Below, in pieces: positions 1-9,513 of a stretch of DNA of 64,000 nt. The stretch's first letter is position 1, and each line of letters opens with the position of its first letter. The DNA lies in contig CAWAIM010000019.1 in assembly GCA_963781895.1 (NCBI GenBank), forward strand, positions 1-64,000, read 5' to 3'. Both the position numbers and the translations under genes were made by a program. This DNA comes from Roseiarcus sp963781895 (GTDB taxonomy: Bacteria > Pseudomonadota > Alphaproteobacteria > Rhizobiales > Beijerinckiaceae). The notes below the pieces were generated by a model that saw only the letters and a program-made list of their open reading frames with translations, was not told the DNA's origin and did no database searches.

Positions 1-948
1 GTGCTTGGGCGTGTAATGCCATTCGAACCGTTCGGCGAGGCGACGGGCTTCGGTGGCGGGGACAACTTCGTGGAGCGACGCCGTGGTGTGCGTGCTGAGA
101 TTGTCCTGAACCAGAACGATTTTGTCGGCGTCGGGAAAATGCGTGTCGGACGGGTCCTTGAGCGCATGGGCGTAATCGACGGCCGCGCGACGGGCGGTGA
201 CTTCCACGTGGCGCCAGCCTTCCAGCGGAGCGAACATCATGAACAGATTGGCCACGCCATGGCGTTCGTATTCGTAGTCGTGACGCGCCGGTTGTCCCGG
301 CTTGGCGGCGATCGGCGCGCGCGTCTCCGCGATGAGTTGCGTCGACGTTTCATCGAGGCAGACGAGGGGTCGCTTGGGATCATGCGGCCTTTAGCAGACT
401 TCCAGCACGTGTTCCATATTGGCGACAAAGGCCGCGCTGGCCTCGGGCGCGATCAGCCATTGCTGCTTGAGATGGGGCTTGAGAATGTTTTTTTTGAGCG
501 TCCGTCCGATCGTGTTGTCGCTGGCGCTCTCGACGATCTGCAGTTCGACGACCTTCTCCTCGAAAAGACGCAGGGTCCAATTGGCGTGGCCGGCCGGGGC
601 CGGCCCGCAAGCCAATGCGATCGGCTTGGCTTCCGCGGCGCCGTCGAAAATCCGTCGCGGGGCCGAATTGGGATTGGACTTGCGGGTCAAGACGGCTTCG
701 AAGCCTTCCTCGACGAGTTGCCGTCGCGTCCGCTCGATCGTCGCGATGCTGGTGTCCAGCGCCTCGGCGATTCGGCTGTCGCTCCATCCATCGCCCGCCC
801 CCGACACGTCCGCTTTCAACAGAATGCGGGCTCGCGTCAACACATGCCCGGCGCGCTTGCCCTTGCGGATCAACTCCTCGAGCCGAACCCGTTCCTCCCC
901 GCTCAGCCTGACCACGTCCTTCTTGACGGCAATCCCTTTGCTGGCCAC
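1..948 (-). pseudogene. IS630-family transposase with an in-frame stop, partial
   Basis: The ATG at 948 opens a frame with an N-terminal helix-turn-helix segment (WSDSRIAEALDTS) and a linker. The frame is interrupted by TAA at 391-393 after HVLEVC. The same frame resumes directly with RPHDPKRPLVCLDETS, which holds the first catalytic Asp of the DDE triad, and continues through LVQDNLSTH (second Asp) to FEWHYTPKH at the edge. The stop sits where relatives have Gln or His after LEVY, so a CAA-to-TAA change is the simplest explanation. The third acidic residue lies outside the window. Function would need readthrough or supply of transposase in trans. Confidence 0.85.
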
Positions 949-1020
949 GAATCACCTCCATCGCTCGATCGCGACAGCACAGATTCTCACAATGCCGTCA
1001 AAGGCAAAGACGTGAGCCAG
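1..1020 (-). mobile_element. IS630-family insertion sequence, truncated by the window edge
   Basis: The element is identified from its transposase, which lies on the minus strand and runs off the left edge. The end upstream of the transposase start is inferred at about 1020, where the minus strand begins CTGGCTCACGTC and is flanked by TA at 1021-1022, the dinucleotide IS630 elements duplicate on insertion. The other terminal repeat is outside the window, so the boundary cannot be confirmed by pairing. The transposase carries a nonsense codon, so this copy is probably not autonomous. It abuts the downstream end of the type II secretion operon. Confidence 0.7.
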
Positions 1021-1190
1021 TAGCCGCCCCGCACCCAGCTCACGCCGTCAAGCACCGAACGATCGCGCAGAGAACGCAGGTATCGCAAGGCGTCGACACC
1101 GGATGAGGCGCCAGCCCTTGACCCATTGGCGAACGATATCGCGCTGCCATGCCTTCACGGAGCAAGCCTTAAGGTCCGCAGAGGGTCGGA

Positions 1191-1778
1191 TTATTCCGCC
1201 CTCGCCCCATCCGGTCTGGGCAGGACAAGCTTTACCGATTGTGCGCCTTTCACGACGACGATTGAGCGCAAATCGATCACTCGGACCCGCCAGCCGTCAT
1301 TCTCTTCCCCGACCCGAAGTCGCGAAATCGCGTCGGTGTTGGATATTTGAAGCACCGCAACGCTTGCCTTAGGGCTGATGATCGTCCCCACCAGCGTTAA
1401 CGACGGCCGCTCCGGAAGAGGAGGCGCAAGTGCCTCGTCCTTTTGTGGCGGCGGGGCGAAGATCGGGACGGCAACGATAGGAGGCCTGCGCGATGCGGAA
1501 AACAACGGTCGGTCCCGCGTTGCGACCAGTGCGCTCAGGGGAATTGCCCACGATGGGTTCCCGGCCCGTGGCGTCGCGTTGGGATCGGGCGCGAGGCGTG
1601 CTCCGGATAGACCGGCGGCGTTAGTGACCCCGGTACCTTCCGCGGCGGGCGACGCCTCTTCGACCCGGGGCATAAAACCGGCGCGACCGTGATTCGGACC
1701 TGCCACCGCAGTCGCCGCCAAGGCGGAGGAAATCGCGAAGAGGGCCCCCAACAGCCGCATCATTCTGATGAGCGCCAT
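1191..1778 (-). CDS. type II secretion GspN/GspC-like periplasmic linker protein
   Basis: A 195-residue protein with an N-terminal hydrophobic segment (about residues 5-25), a Pro/Ala-rich linker, and a C-terminal domain with TRDRPLFSASRRPP and LTLVGTI. That pattern is the homology region of GspC-like proteins, often labelled GspN in alphaproteobacteria. In the machine such a protein links the inner-membrane platform to the GspD secretin. It is the last gene of the minus-strand gspE-to-gspN operon and overlaps gspM by 19 bp. There is no PDZ domain, as usual for this short form. The role is firm from context; whether to call it N or C is a matter of naming. Confidence 0.75.
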   Translation of the reverse strand: MALIRMMRLLGALFAISSALAATAVAGPNHGRAGFMPRVEEASPAAEGTGVTNAAGLSGARLAPDPNATPRAGNPSWAIPLSALVATRDRPLFSASRRPPIVAVPIFAPPPQKDEALAPPLPERPSLTLVGTIISPKASVAVLQISNTDAISRLRVGEENDGWRVRVIDLRSIVVVKGAQSVKLVLPRPDGARAE

Positions 1779-2323
1779 TGCCCCGCCACCCTGATCGTCA
1801 TTCGCATGCGCCCGCTCTCTGGCTCCCCGAAAACCTCGGGCGACTGGATCGAAAGCTTGTCCACGAATAGATATGGCATTCCTGCCTCGATGTCGTAAAG
1901 GACCATCTGCATAGCCGGCTGGCTAACCTCCATACTGGCGGTTAGATTGACGAAACCGTTCTTTGCGTCGGGCCCGTCAAGTTCCATTTGCGAAGACATC
2001 AGTACGCCGCCGGCTTTCGCAACCGCCGCCTCGATGCGTTGCTGCAACGCCGCGCCCGCGGTCGTTATCGTTCGCCCGTCGAGAAATGGCGAACCGCTCA
2101 CGCTTGCGTCAGAGGCGATCGACGCCAACGGGTTCGGCCGCGACCGTTCGGACAACTCGTCCAGTCGCATTTCGGCCGCCGCAATCTCCGCCGCCTTGTT
2201 GCGGAGGTCGGTGAGGAGCATGAGCGAGACCGCCGCAAGGGCGACCACGACACCCACATAGGCGACGACCGCCAAACCTTGGCGGCGACCCATATCAAGC
2301 CAAAGAGCGGACGTTCGCATCAA
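1760..2323 (-). CDS. gspM: type II secretion system protein GspM
   Basis: A 187-residue bitopic membrane protein. A short cytoplasmic N-terminus is followed by one transmembrane helix at about residues 17-38 (VVAYVGVVVALAAVSLMLL), a coiled-coil-like stretch (about 40-60) and a ferredoxin-like periplasmic domain. This is the architecture of GspM, the partner of GspL in the inner-membrane platform. Its start overlaps the gspL stop (ATGA at 2320-2323) and its end overlaps the next gene, consistent with translational coupling. The reading frame is intact, unlike its two upstream neighbours. Confidence 0.8.
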   Translation of the reverse strand: MMRTSALWLDMGRRQGLAVVAYVGVVVALAAVSLMLLTDLRNKAAEIAAAEMRLDELSERSRPNPLASIASDASVSGSPFLDGRTITTAGAALQQRIEAAVAKAGGVLMSSQMELDGPDAKNGFVNLTASMEVSQPAMQMVLYDIEAGMPYLFVDKLSIQSPEVFGEPESGRMRMTIRVAGQWRSSE

Positions 2324-3391
2324 TTCGTCACCGCGAACGAGGGTTCGATGTGCGCCTCGATGTGAAAATTCTGGCCGCCGCTTGGATTCCTCACCGTAGG
2401 CGCGAAAAACGTCGCGTGGGTGAACTGCCGGGACTGCTCGATCAACCCGATGAGGGCGGGCGCGTCACCGGCCAATCCGACGATCTGCATCTTGTCGGCC
2501 TCGATGCGCAATTCGGTCAGGTGCGCGGCATCGGGCAGCGCCTTCGACAGCGCTTCGAGGGTCATTACGGCGGAAGGAGTTGCCCGTTTCCGGGCCTTGA
2601 GGACTTTGAGCGCCTCTTCCGCGGCTGCGCCCCGCCGGTCCATCAGTTCGGAGCTGCGCTCGCGCGATCCGGTTCTGAAGGTCGGCGATGCGCGCGTCAT
2701 CGCTGCCGCGGGCGACTATCCAGGCGCCCAGGCTGACCGCGAAGACGAGACTGGTCAGAGCGAGGCCGGCGACAAGGCCCCTTCGCAATCCAGGACCTTC
2801 CTTTCCACTTTCAAAATCGTCGACGAAGATCGGAATCACTAGCCTCTGTTCCTCGCCGATTCGAGCCGACATGCCGACATGGTCGGCTCGAGCGGCCAAT
2901 GCCGCCCGCGCGATTGGAGTGACCAGCGCTCGCGCTGTAGCTGCGATCGTGATGGCGATCTGTCCGTTGCTTGCGTCGGTTGGCTGGCTCCATCCGAAGG
3001 CGGCTTCGATGGCGGTCCACGGCGTCAGACGATCGATTTGAGAGCGAACGACGCCGTCGAGAAATTGAGTAGCGCCACGGGGCAGTTCGAGCGTTCGAAA
3101 GACGAAGCGCGACGGCGCGAGCACGAATTCAACCGAGCTTCGCGCGAGCAGCGACCGCATTTGCGGAGAAATCGGACCGACGAAGCCGTCTTGGTCTATG
3201 CGAAGAGGCGGCTGGTCGACGCGTTCCGCCGCATGCTTGCTCCTGTCCGAGACGATGAACGAGCCGTCCGCCTGTTCAATAAGTTCGATTCTGCGGCTGC
3301 GTCGGAGCATCGCACCGAGACGCGCCAAGCCGGCGGCGACGCAGTCAATCCAGACTGACACAAGGGTGGGAAGAGATGCCCAAGCGGTCAC
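2320..3391 (-). CDS. gspL: type II secretion system protein GspL, frameshifted
   Basis: GspL couples the cytoplasmic ATPase GspE to the inner-membrane platform. From a GTG at 3391 the first frame gives an actin-like/PilM-like cytoplasmic region, then a transmembrane helix (about residues 205-225, GLVAGLALTSLVFAVSLGAW) and the start of a coiled coil (ADLQNRIARAQ). The rest (SELMDRRGAAAEEALKVL to the stop) lies in another frame. The phase change is near 2645-2670 and is equivalent to one extra base. Removing one base would give about 356 residues, a normal length. The start is 9 bp after the gspK stop. The frameshift may be sequencing error or real damage. Confidence 0.75.
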
Positions 3392-3400
3392 AAACGGCCT

Positions 3401-4326
3401 CTACGCGGACTTCATGGGACCATCGAAATCGTCCCGCCAAAAAAGTAATTCATAGGGTTCGTCGCCTTCGTCCTTGAGGCGAAACACGACCTCCGCGTGA
3501 ACACGCCTTCCATTGTCGAATTCGACCGCGATCGACGCCCGGAATGCTCGCGATCTGTCGGCTGTGGCATGCGCTTTCGCTGGACCGAGCAGCGCCAACA
3601 GCGTAGGCCCATCGCCAGGAGCGTGGACGCGCGCATTCAGCACCGCGCCAAGGATTTGGGGCGTCATTTCCGGCAGAGCGGACAGGACCGTCGGATCCGC
3701 GCCGGAAACGTCGACCTCCGGACGGCCGCTGAACACGGTCACGAATGGCAAAACGCGCTCGACCACCGCGAGCGGAAGCCCAGGCAGGAGACTGAGCTCC
3801 AATGCGTTGTCGAATGGGGCGTGGCGCGGCGGGTAAGGTAGGCCCTGTTCGCTGTAAAGCTTCTCCTCCTTGACGCCCGCGCCCGCCCCGGCCTTCGTGC
3901 GCCAGCCGATGATGCGCTCCGCGAAAGTTTCCGCCCGCGGGGAATTCTACTCCGACCGCAGCGAATAGTCCGGCCAGCAAGTCGGCTGGCGCGGCGTTGA
4001 GGTCAATCCTTGCAGCCTCGGAGCGAAAGCGAACCGTGACGCCAGTGCGCTCCCACGCGCATTTCGAAGCCGCCGCGCGCCGGTCTGGCCGGCTCAGGAA
4101 GCGCGAGTTGACCGAAGGCCGCCATTTCGACGCCGGCCCGAATCGAGGCCTCCGCCTGAACCCGGTCGTCGATTATCCGCGATGCAGTTGCGGTATTCAC
4201 AGCGTAAGAAGAATAGATCGAGGCAAGCGTCGCCAGAGCAGCGAGGATCCAGAGGACCGCAATGAGGACGAAGCCGGCCTCTGCGCGCGTAGCGGATTTG
4301 GGTACAGTGTCGCGAAGGGCCTTCAT
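3401..4326 (-). CDS. gspK: type II secretion minor pseudopilin GspK, two frameshifts
   Basis: GspK is the large minor pseudopilin at the pseudopilus tip. The ATG at 4326 overlaps the gspJ stop (ATGA). The first frame gives the prepilin segment AGFVLIAVLWILAALATLAS, with Val where pseudopilins usually have Thr and no Glu at position 5, as is typical of GspK. The sequence changes frame near 4041-4053 (to VTVRFRSEAARIDLNAAPADLL) and again near 3921-3950 (to FAERIIGWRTK), each a +1 change. Correcting both gives about 307 residues. RIDLNAAP and the helix-hairpin-helix-like region are conserved GspK features. Confidence 0.75.
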
Positions 4327-5018
4327 CGCTGCCTCGGTGGTCCGGGCGGAGGAGGAGCACTGGCCGCATTCGCTTGCACTTGGAGCTTGGGCGCGCCGGG
4401 GGCGGTGACCCTTACACGAGCCACGGTCGACGCCGCCAGCATCCGATTGGCAACGACGTCTCGAACCGTTATCCGCACCGCCTCGGGCAACTGTTCCCGA
4501 CCTTTCCAACTCGGAAGCCAAACACGATCTGGTCCTGCATAGGCGAACGAGATGTTGAAGGGCGTGCGAACGAGGACGACAGGGTTTCCGAAAGCGGCTG
4601 GCTGCGCCGAGGCGCCCGGGCCTGTGGGCGCGAAGGGCGCCCGTGTGCGCACCATCCCGAGGCCGCGATCGTCCTTGATCTGTGCGAGACGCACGATTTC
4701 CAGATGAGGATAGGAGTTGGGACCGATAGCCGATCGAACGAAGATCACCGACGAAGCTTCGCCTTCGAACAATTGCGCCGGCGAGCCGCCCCACGGCGTC
4801 ACGTACTCCGCCGCGGAAAGGTCGTCGATGATCCGCTCCAGGCCGATGCCGAGCAGGTCCGCGCGCTGTAGATCGACGAAGCCTCGTCGCCAATTGGGAA
4901 GCCATTGCCCGGCCACCGAAGACAGCGCTACAATGATCGTTGCGGTTAGCGCCAGCGTTGCCATTGCCTCGATCAGCGAAAAGCCGGCGATGGTCGCGTT
5001 TGAGTTCGCGCGCTTCAT
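4323..5018 (-). CDS. gspJ: type II secretion minor pseudopilin GspJ
   Basis: The ATG at 5018 gives a 231-residue protein with the class III prepilin motif AGFSLIEAMATLALTATIIVAL near its start (Gly before the cleavage site, Glu at +5). A GspJ-type body follows (ERIIDDLSAAEYVTPWGG) with a Pro-rich C-terminus. It overlaps gspI upstream and gspK downstream by ATGA junctions. In the sequence as given, the frame continues upstream into gspI to make an apparent 364-residue fusion. That fusion arises from a frameshift in gspI, so I start gspJ at its own ATG. Confidence 0.8.
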   Translation of the reverse strand: MKRANSNATIAGFSLIEAMATLALTATIIVALSSVAGQWLPNWRRGFVDLQRADLLGIGLERIIDDLSAAEYVTPWGGSPAQLFEGEASSVIFVRSAIGPNSYPHLEIVRLAQIKDDRGLGMVRTRAPFAPTGPGASAQPAAFGNPVVLVRTPFNISFAYAGPDRVWLPSWKGREQLPEAVRITVRDVVANRMLAASTVARVRVTAPGAPKLQVQANAASAPPPPGPPRQR

Positions 5019-5417
5019 TTTGTGGCTTGTCTCCGGAGTCGGATGGTGTCGATTTTCAGCATTGCTCCTGACGGGGACACGTACGGACACCTCAATGCGT
5101 TGCGGAGTCCAGAGTGTGTGGCCGACTGCGGCGGCCGCCGCTATGGGCGTGGACTCGATGCGCCAATCGTGCGCGTCGAGAGTGCCGGAGAGAAGCCCGA
5201 CAGGAAGTGCCCCCCGATCCGGCATGCCGGCAATAATCTTGCGCGCAGTTTCGATTCCCGCCAGATGTCGTTCCGCATAGAGGCCAGCGTGCAGACTGGA
5301 GCTTGCCAACGTCCCGATCGCCGCCAGGCCGGCTCCCATCACCGCCAGTGCTGCGAGCGCTTCGATCAAGGTGAAGCCAGCAGCTTCACACTCTTCAGGA
5401 TTTGCCGGTCGCCACAA
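5015..5417 (-). CDS. gspI: type II secretion minor pseudopilin GspI, frameshifted near its 3' end
   Basis: The prepilin motif AAGFTLIEALAALAVMGAG begins about residue 12, followed by the GspI-type body (YAERHLAGIETARKIIAGMP). Near 5060-5095 the reading frame slips. The native C-terminus appears in another frame as MLKIDTIRLRRQATK followed by TGA at 5015-5017, which overlaps the gspJ start. The 403-base span is one base over a multiple of three, so removing one base would give about 133 residues. Without the correction the frame runs into gspJ. GspI forms the tip complex with GspJ and GspK. Confidence 0.75.
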
Positions 5418-5856
5418 CTTCGATGCCTCCCGTCAGCCAGTTGACGCGAATCTGATATCGGACGCCCTGCCGTGCGATCGCGATAACGCCTCCGCACGAC
5501 GCGCCGCTCGGAAAGAAATCGATCGTCGCGCCGACGTGCCTGTCGGCGCAGCGCTGCGCCAGCAGCGCCTCGAAGGTCACGTCGGCAGGGATTTCAACGA
5601 CGGATGCCGTTGAGCCCGAGATGACAATGCGGCGCTCGGCGTCGAGCGAAGTTGCGATCTGCGCGTGACTGCGTATGGCGGCGTTCCGGTCACCCTTTAG
5701 CAGCGCGGCGATCTCGACAGCGTAGCCGGCGAGACGCGCCTGCGACGTGGCGCGCGGAATCGCCGGCAGAACCAGCGCCGCGAGAAGTCCGATGATCGCC
5801 AGCACGCAGACGATTTCGATCAACGTAAACCCGGACTCGGCGTCACTCTGGGGCAT
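5395..5856 (-). CDS. gspH: type II secretion minor pseudopilin GspH
   Basis: The start is the ATG at 5856, overlapping the gspG stop in TAATG; the frame is open further upstream, but that part lies inside gspG. The product is 153 residues with SGFTLIEIVCVLAIIGLLAAL at residues 8-28, a type III signal for prepilin peptidase. The body has the GspH-type segment EIAALLKGDRNAAIRSHAQI. The 3' end overlaps gspI by 23 bp. GspH is thought to link the tip complex to the GspG shaft. Confidence 0.8.
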   Translation of the reverse strand: MPQSDAESGFTLIEIVCVLAIIGLLAALVLPAIPRATSQARLAGYAVEIAALLKGDRNAAIRSHAQIATSLDAERRIVISGSTASVVEIPADVTFEALLAQRCADRHVGATIDFFPSGASCGGVIAIARQGVRYQIRVNWLTGGIEVVATGKS

Positions 5857-6323
5857 TATCGCGACGCGCTCCTGATCACGCTTCGCGAGTTGCCGACTCC
5901 GCCCGCGCCGTAGGAATCGATCTCGTATGGCGCATGATCTCCAGGAACCTTGTAAAGATAGGCATGACCCCAGGGATCCACGGGCACCGAGCCGGTCTTG
6001 AGATAGGGCCCGTTCCAAGCGAGCGCCGATGGCGGACGCTCGACCAGCGCAGTCAGGCCTTCATTCGCGGCCGGATAGACGCCGTTGTCGAGATAGTAGA
6101 GGTCGAGCGCGGCGGAGAAGCTCTCAATCTGAATCTTCGCCGCTTTCACCTTCGACTCGCTGAGATAGTTTAGCACGCGCGGGCCGACGAGCCCCACCAC
6201 CAGGCCGATGATGGCGATGACAACCAGCATTTCGACGAGCGTGAAGCCGGCCTCTCGTTCATGGCCTCTCGCTCGGGCGACCGAGCGCCTGAGTCGCTCT
6301 AGCCAGAAAGCAATCTTTCTCAT
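5856..6323 (-). CDS. gspG: type II secretion major pseudopilin GspG
   Basis: A 155-residue major pseudopilin with the prepilin motif AGFTLVEMLVVIAIIG about residue 25. Conserved GspG features follow: LDLYYLDNGVYPAANEGLTAL, and VDPWGHAYLYKVPG before DSYGAGG in the calcium-binding loop region. GspG polymerises into the periplasmic pseudopilus after processing by the prepilin peptidase encoded at 12021-12629. The frame is intact. The gene lies 9 bp downstream of gspF and overlaps gspH. Confidence 0.92.
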   Translation of the reverse strand: MRKIAFWLERLRRSVARARGHEREAGFTLVEMLVVIAIIGLVVGLVGPRVLNYLSESKVKAAKIQIESFSAALDLYYLDNGVYPAANEGLTALVERPPSALAWNGPYLKTGSVPVDPWGHAYLYKVPGDHAPYEIDSYGAGGVGNSRSVIRSASR

Positions 6324-6332
6324 GCCAATCTC

Positions 6333-7559
6333 CTAGTCGACGACCTGATAGACAGAGAGCAACGCTGTCATTACCGATACTATCAGCCCCCCGACGATCA
6401 GACTGATGACGATGATCGCAAGCGGTCCGACGACTCCGATTGCGCGATCGAGGCTTCGCTGGAGTTTCGCCTCGTAGAAATCGGCGATACGTCCGGCAAG
6501 CATTGCCAATTGACCGGAATCTTCTCCCAGGCGTAACGTTCGAATTGCCATCGGCGGGAGCGCTCGCGTCGCCGTAAGCGCGTCCGAGAGCTTTCCTCCG
6601 TGGCGCACTTTCTCGACGATATGCGACCACTGCGCAGGGGTCCCGGTCGACTCCATCGTGTCGACCAGAATGCGCAACGCGGATGTCAACATGACGCCGC
6701 TCGACAGCATCAGACTTAGGTTTCGGCAGAAGAGGCCCGTGCGGTGGTACTCCATGATCGGACGCACGATCGGCAAGCGCGCAAGCTGGCGAACGAGCGG
6801 TCCGCGGATTGACCGGCGCCGCAGAATGAGCCAGCCGAACAATAGGCTGACGAGCAACACCGCCGCAATCGTTTGTCCGTTCGAGCGCATAAGGTCGGAT
6901 AAGCGAAGGAATGCGGCCAGCGCCGGATCGAGCTTGGCATCGAAGTCGCGAAACACGTTGGCGAACTGCGGCAGGACGAAGTTCAGAAAGAACAGCAGGA
7001 CCGCGCCTGCGGCGAGCAGAAGGAACGCGGGATAGCGCAGCGCGTCGGTTAGCCGCCGCGACAGCGCTTCCGCGCGTTGACGCTCCGCCGCCAGTGCTTC
7101 GAGGACGGTCATCAGCGCGCCCGAGGTTTCGCCGACGCGAACTAGTGATACGTATATTGGCGGGAAAATCTTGGGATGTTTCGAGATCGCCTCGCCGAAA
7201 CTCTCTCCGGAAATAATGGAACTGGCGAGCGCCCCTGCAATCGGGCGCATGCGGCTCATCTCGGCGTCGCTGGCAAGCAGTTCCAGCGCTTCGTTTATAC
7301 GAGCACCGGTGCGCAGGAGCAAAGCCAGATCACCGGTGAAAATGGTAACATCCTCCGCGCGCGGCCGCGTCAGCGGCAGTGACGCCAAAGACAAGACACG
7401 GATCCCGAACTTGGCTTCGATCCGCGTGGCCGCCGCTTCGATCGGGATGAGTCCCAGGTATTCGACCCGGCGATTGACCTCGGTCAGACTGGTTGCATCG
7501 AGCGATCCGGTAACGACCTCGCCGACCTGCGTCAGGGCTCGATATTGAAAAGTCGGCAT
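6333..7559 (-). CDS. gspF: type II secretion inner-membrane platform protein GspF
   Basis: A 408-residue protein of normal GspF length with two GspF/PilC-type repeats. The first (about residues 70-195) has FTGDLALLLRTGARINEALELL and ALRYPAFLLLAAGAVLLFFL; the second (about 270-400) has FCRNLSLMLSSGVMLTSALRIL. Three transmembrane segments are visible. GspF is the polytopic platform protein that contacts GspE and GspL. It begins 4 bp after the gspE stop, so the two are probably translated together. Confidence 0.93.
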   Translation of the reverse strand: MPTFQYRALTQVGEVVTGSLDATSLTEVNRRVEYLGLIPIEAAATRIEAKFGIRVLSLASLPLTRPRAEDVTIFTGDLALLLRTGARINEALELLASDAEMSRMRPIAGALASSIISGESFGEAISKHPKIFPPIYVSLVRVGETSGALMTVLEALAAERQRAEALSRRLTDALRYPAFLLLAAGAVLLFFLNFVLPQFANVFRDFDAKLDPALAAFLRLSDLMRSNGQTIAAVLLVSLLFGWLILRRRSIRGPLVRQLARLPIVRPIMEYHRTGLFCRNLSLMLSSGVMLTSALRILVDTMESTGTPAQWSHIVEKVRHGGKLSDALTATRALPPMAIRTLRLGEDSGQLAMLAGRIADFYEAKLQRSLDRAIGVVGPLAIIVISLIVGGLIVSVMTALLSVYQVVD

Positions 7560-7563
7560 TGCC

Positions 7564-9288
7564 TCACCGCACCATCGTCACCCGAAAGGCTTCGGCGACC
7601 GTGGTCACACCATCCCGGCACTTGGCGATCGCATCGTCCATCATTGTGGTCAGGCCGGCGCGCCGCGCGGCTTGGTCGAGAGCGATCGCGTCGACCTGTT
7701 GCCCGATGCAACTGCGGACGTCGCCCTCGACCTCCACCGCCTCGAACACTCCGACGCGGCCGCGATAGCCGGCTCCCGCGCATCGCTCGCAGCCCCTCGA
7801 CTTAAAGACCGTCTCTCCGACCGAAAGCCCACAAGCTTCGTAGCGCGGATCTACGCCGAGGTCGGCCGCGGAGATTTGCTTTTGCGACTTGCATCGATCG
7901 CACAGGACGCGGACCAGCCGCTGCCCGATGACGCCACACAGCGTCGATTTCAGCAAGAATCCTTCGACGCCGAGGTCGAGAAGGCGCGGCACCGCCGCGA
8001 TCGCGGTTTCCGTGTGCAGCGTCGTCAGCACGAGATGTCCGGTCAGCGCCGCGTGGATAGCAATGCTGGCCGTCTCGGTGTCGCGGATCTCGCCAACCAT
8101 GATCACATCCGGGTCTTGCCGAACGAAGGCGCGCAAGGCCGAAACGAAGGTGAGGCCGATCGCCGGTTTGACCTGAGACTGGTTGATGCCAGTGATTTCG
8201 TATTCGACCGGGTCTTCGATGGTCAATATTTTGCGCGAGGGCGTATTGAGCGCGGAGAGCATCGTCGCGAGGGTCGTCGTCTTGCCGCTTCCCGTAGGAC
8301 CGGTGATGACGATCATTCCGTGCGGCAAGTCGATGAGACGCCGGAGCTTGCGCTCGTCGTGGGCGCGCAACCCAAGCTTGGCGATATCGAGAAGGCCTCG
8401 ATCTCGCGGCAACAGACGAACGACGGCCGACTCGCCGTGCTGGGTCGGCATGATGGCGACGCGGACATCCAGATCGAGCCCCGCGGCCTGGAGCCGCGCC
8501 GCGCCATCTTGGGGCAGCCGCCTCTCCGCGATATTGAGACCCGCCAGGATCTTGATGCGGGAAATCAGCGCCTGGGGCGGCGCGTGCGCAGGCGCGGGCA
8601 GAATCCGCAACAACCCGTCGACGCGCATGCGCACAGTCAGTCCGCTGCGCATCGGTTCGATGTGTATGTCGCTTGCTCGCAGCTCAACTGCTTTTTCCAG
8701 AAGGTCATTGACCGCACGCACGACCGGCGCGCCGCTGGCGAGGTCGCGCAAGCTGTCGATGCTCTCCTCGACAGCACCGGAAGCCAAAACGGGGGAGGAC
8801 GTCGATGGTCCATCCTCGTCCAACCCCAGACGCTCGAACAGCGCCGCGCCGATGTCTTCAAAAGAGGCGATCGCGACGGCGACCGGACCCCCGAGTACGA
8901 TTTCAGCGCCCCTTTGCGCAGTGGGGTCGGTCGGATCCGCAACCGCAAGACCGAAACGTCCGCGACCTGCGTCAAATGGAAAGATCAGGGCTTCCCGCAA
9001 GAACCGCCGGGCAAAGCGCCCAACAAGCGAAGGAGCGGCCAAGAGTTCTGGCAGCGTTATTCGCGGGAGTTGATAATACGCGGCGACCTCGTCGGCGAAT
9101 TCGCTGGCTGAAAGGTCGCATGATTCCCAAATCGATCGAAGTGACGGATAGGCTACATTTCTATCTATTTCGGAAAGTTTGATGCTAGCGATTTCCCTAA
9201 AAACATTATCGTTCAAGTACTTTACAAAACCGACAATCTGCTGTATAGATGAACCGACTTTGATCGCATTGTTGCTCGCAATATTCAT
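7564..9288 (-). CDS. gspE: type II secretion ATPase GspE
   Basis: A 574-residue secretion ATPase. The N-terminal domain (about residues 40-140) is the T2SSE_N/MshEN type. The ATPase core has Walker A GPTGSGKTTTL (about residue 325), the Asp box and Walker B DPDVIMVGEIRD (about 390), and a His box (HAALTGHLVLTTLHTE). A C-terminal zinc module has CDRC and CERC. It powers pseudopilus assembly from the cytoplasmic face. It is the first gene of the minus-strand operon, divergent from gspD. The start is the ATG at 9288, and the frame is intact. Confidence 0.95.
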   Translation of the reverse strand: MNIASNNAIKVGSSIQQIVGFVKYLNDNVFREIASIKLSEIDRNVAYPSLRSIWESCDLSASEFADEVAAYYQLPRITLPELLAAPSLVGRFARRFLREALIFPFDAGRGRFGLAVADPTDPTAQRGAEIVLGGPVAVAIASFEDIGAALFERLGLDEDGPSTSSPVLASGAVEESIDSLRDLASGAPVVRAVNDLLEKAVELRASDIHIEPMRSGLTVRMRVDGLLRILPAPAHAPPQALISRIKILAGLNIAERRLPQDGAARLQAAGLDLDVRVAIMPTQHGESAVVRLLPRDRGLLDIAKLGLRAHDERKLRRLIDLPHGMIVITGPTGSGKTTTLATMLSALNTPSRKILTIEDPVEYEITGINQSQVKPAIGLTFVSALRAFVRQDPDVIMVGEIRDTETASIAIHAALTGHLVLTTLHTETAIAAVPRLLDLGVEGFLLKSTLCGVIGQRLVRVLCDRCKSQKQISAADLGVDPRYEACGLSVGETVFKSRGCERCAGAGYRGRVGVFEAVEVEGDVRSCIGQQVDAIALDQAARRAGLTTMMDDAIAKCRDGVTTVAEAFRVTMVR

Positions 9289-9513
9289 ACCAATTCCGCA
9301 ATATTTTCGAGACGGTCGCTTGGCAGGAATGAGAAGCGCCGAACGGAGCGCGTTTTGAGATAAGTTAAGCGGCTATGATCTTTCCGAAACGCGCGGGAAT
9401 CCTGCTGCAATCCTGGATTGCCGGCCACCCTGCAAAAGCGAGCGCCGAACATCGCTTGGCCTCCCCAGTGAATTTCTGGCCCTGACAAGGGCCGCCGCGT
9501 GGAGAGCTATGAC

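Noticed and set aside
7672..9111. A 479-codon plus-strand frame across gspE
   Set aside because: It is fully antisense to the GspE ATPase, whose Walker and zinc motifs are clear. The antisense translation shows no family features.
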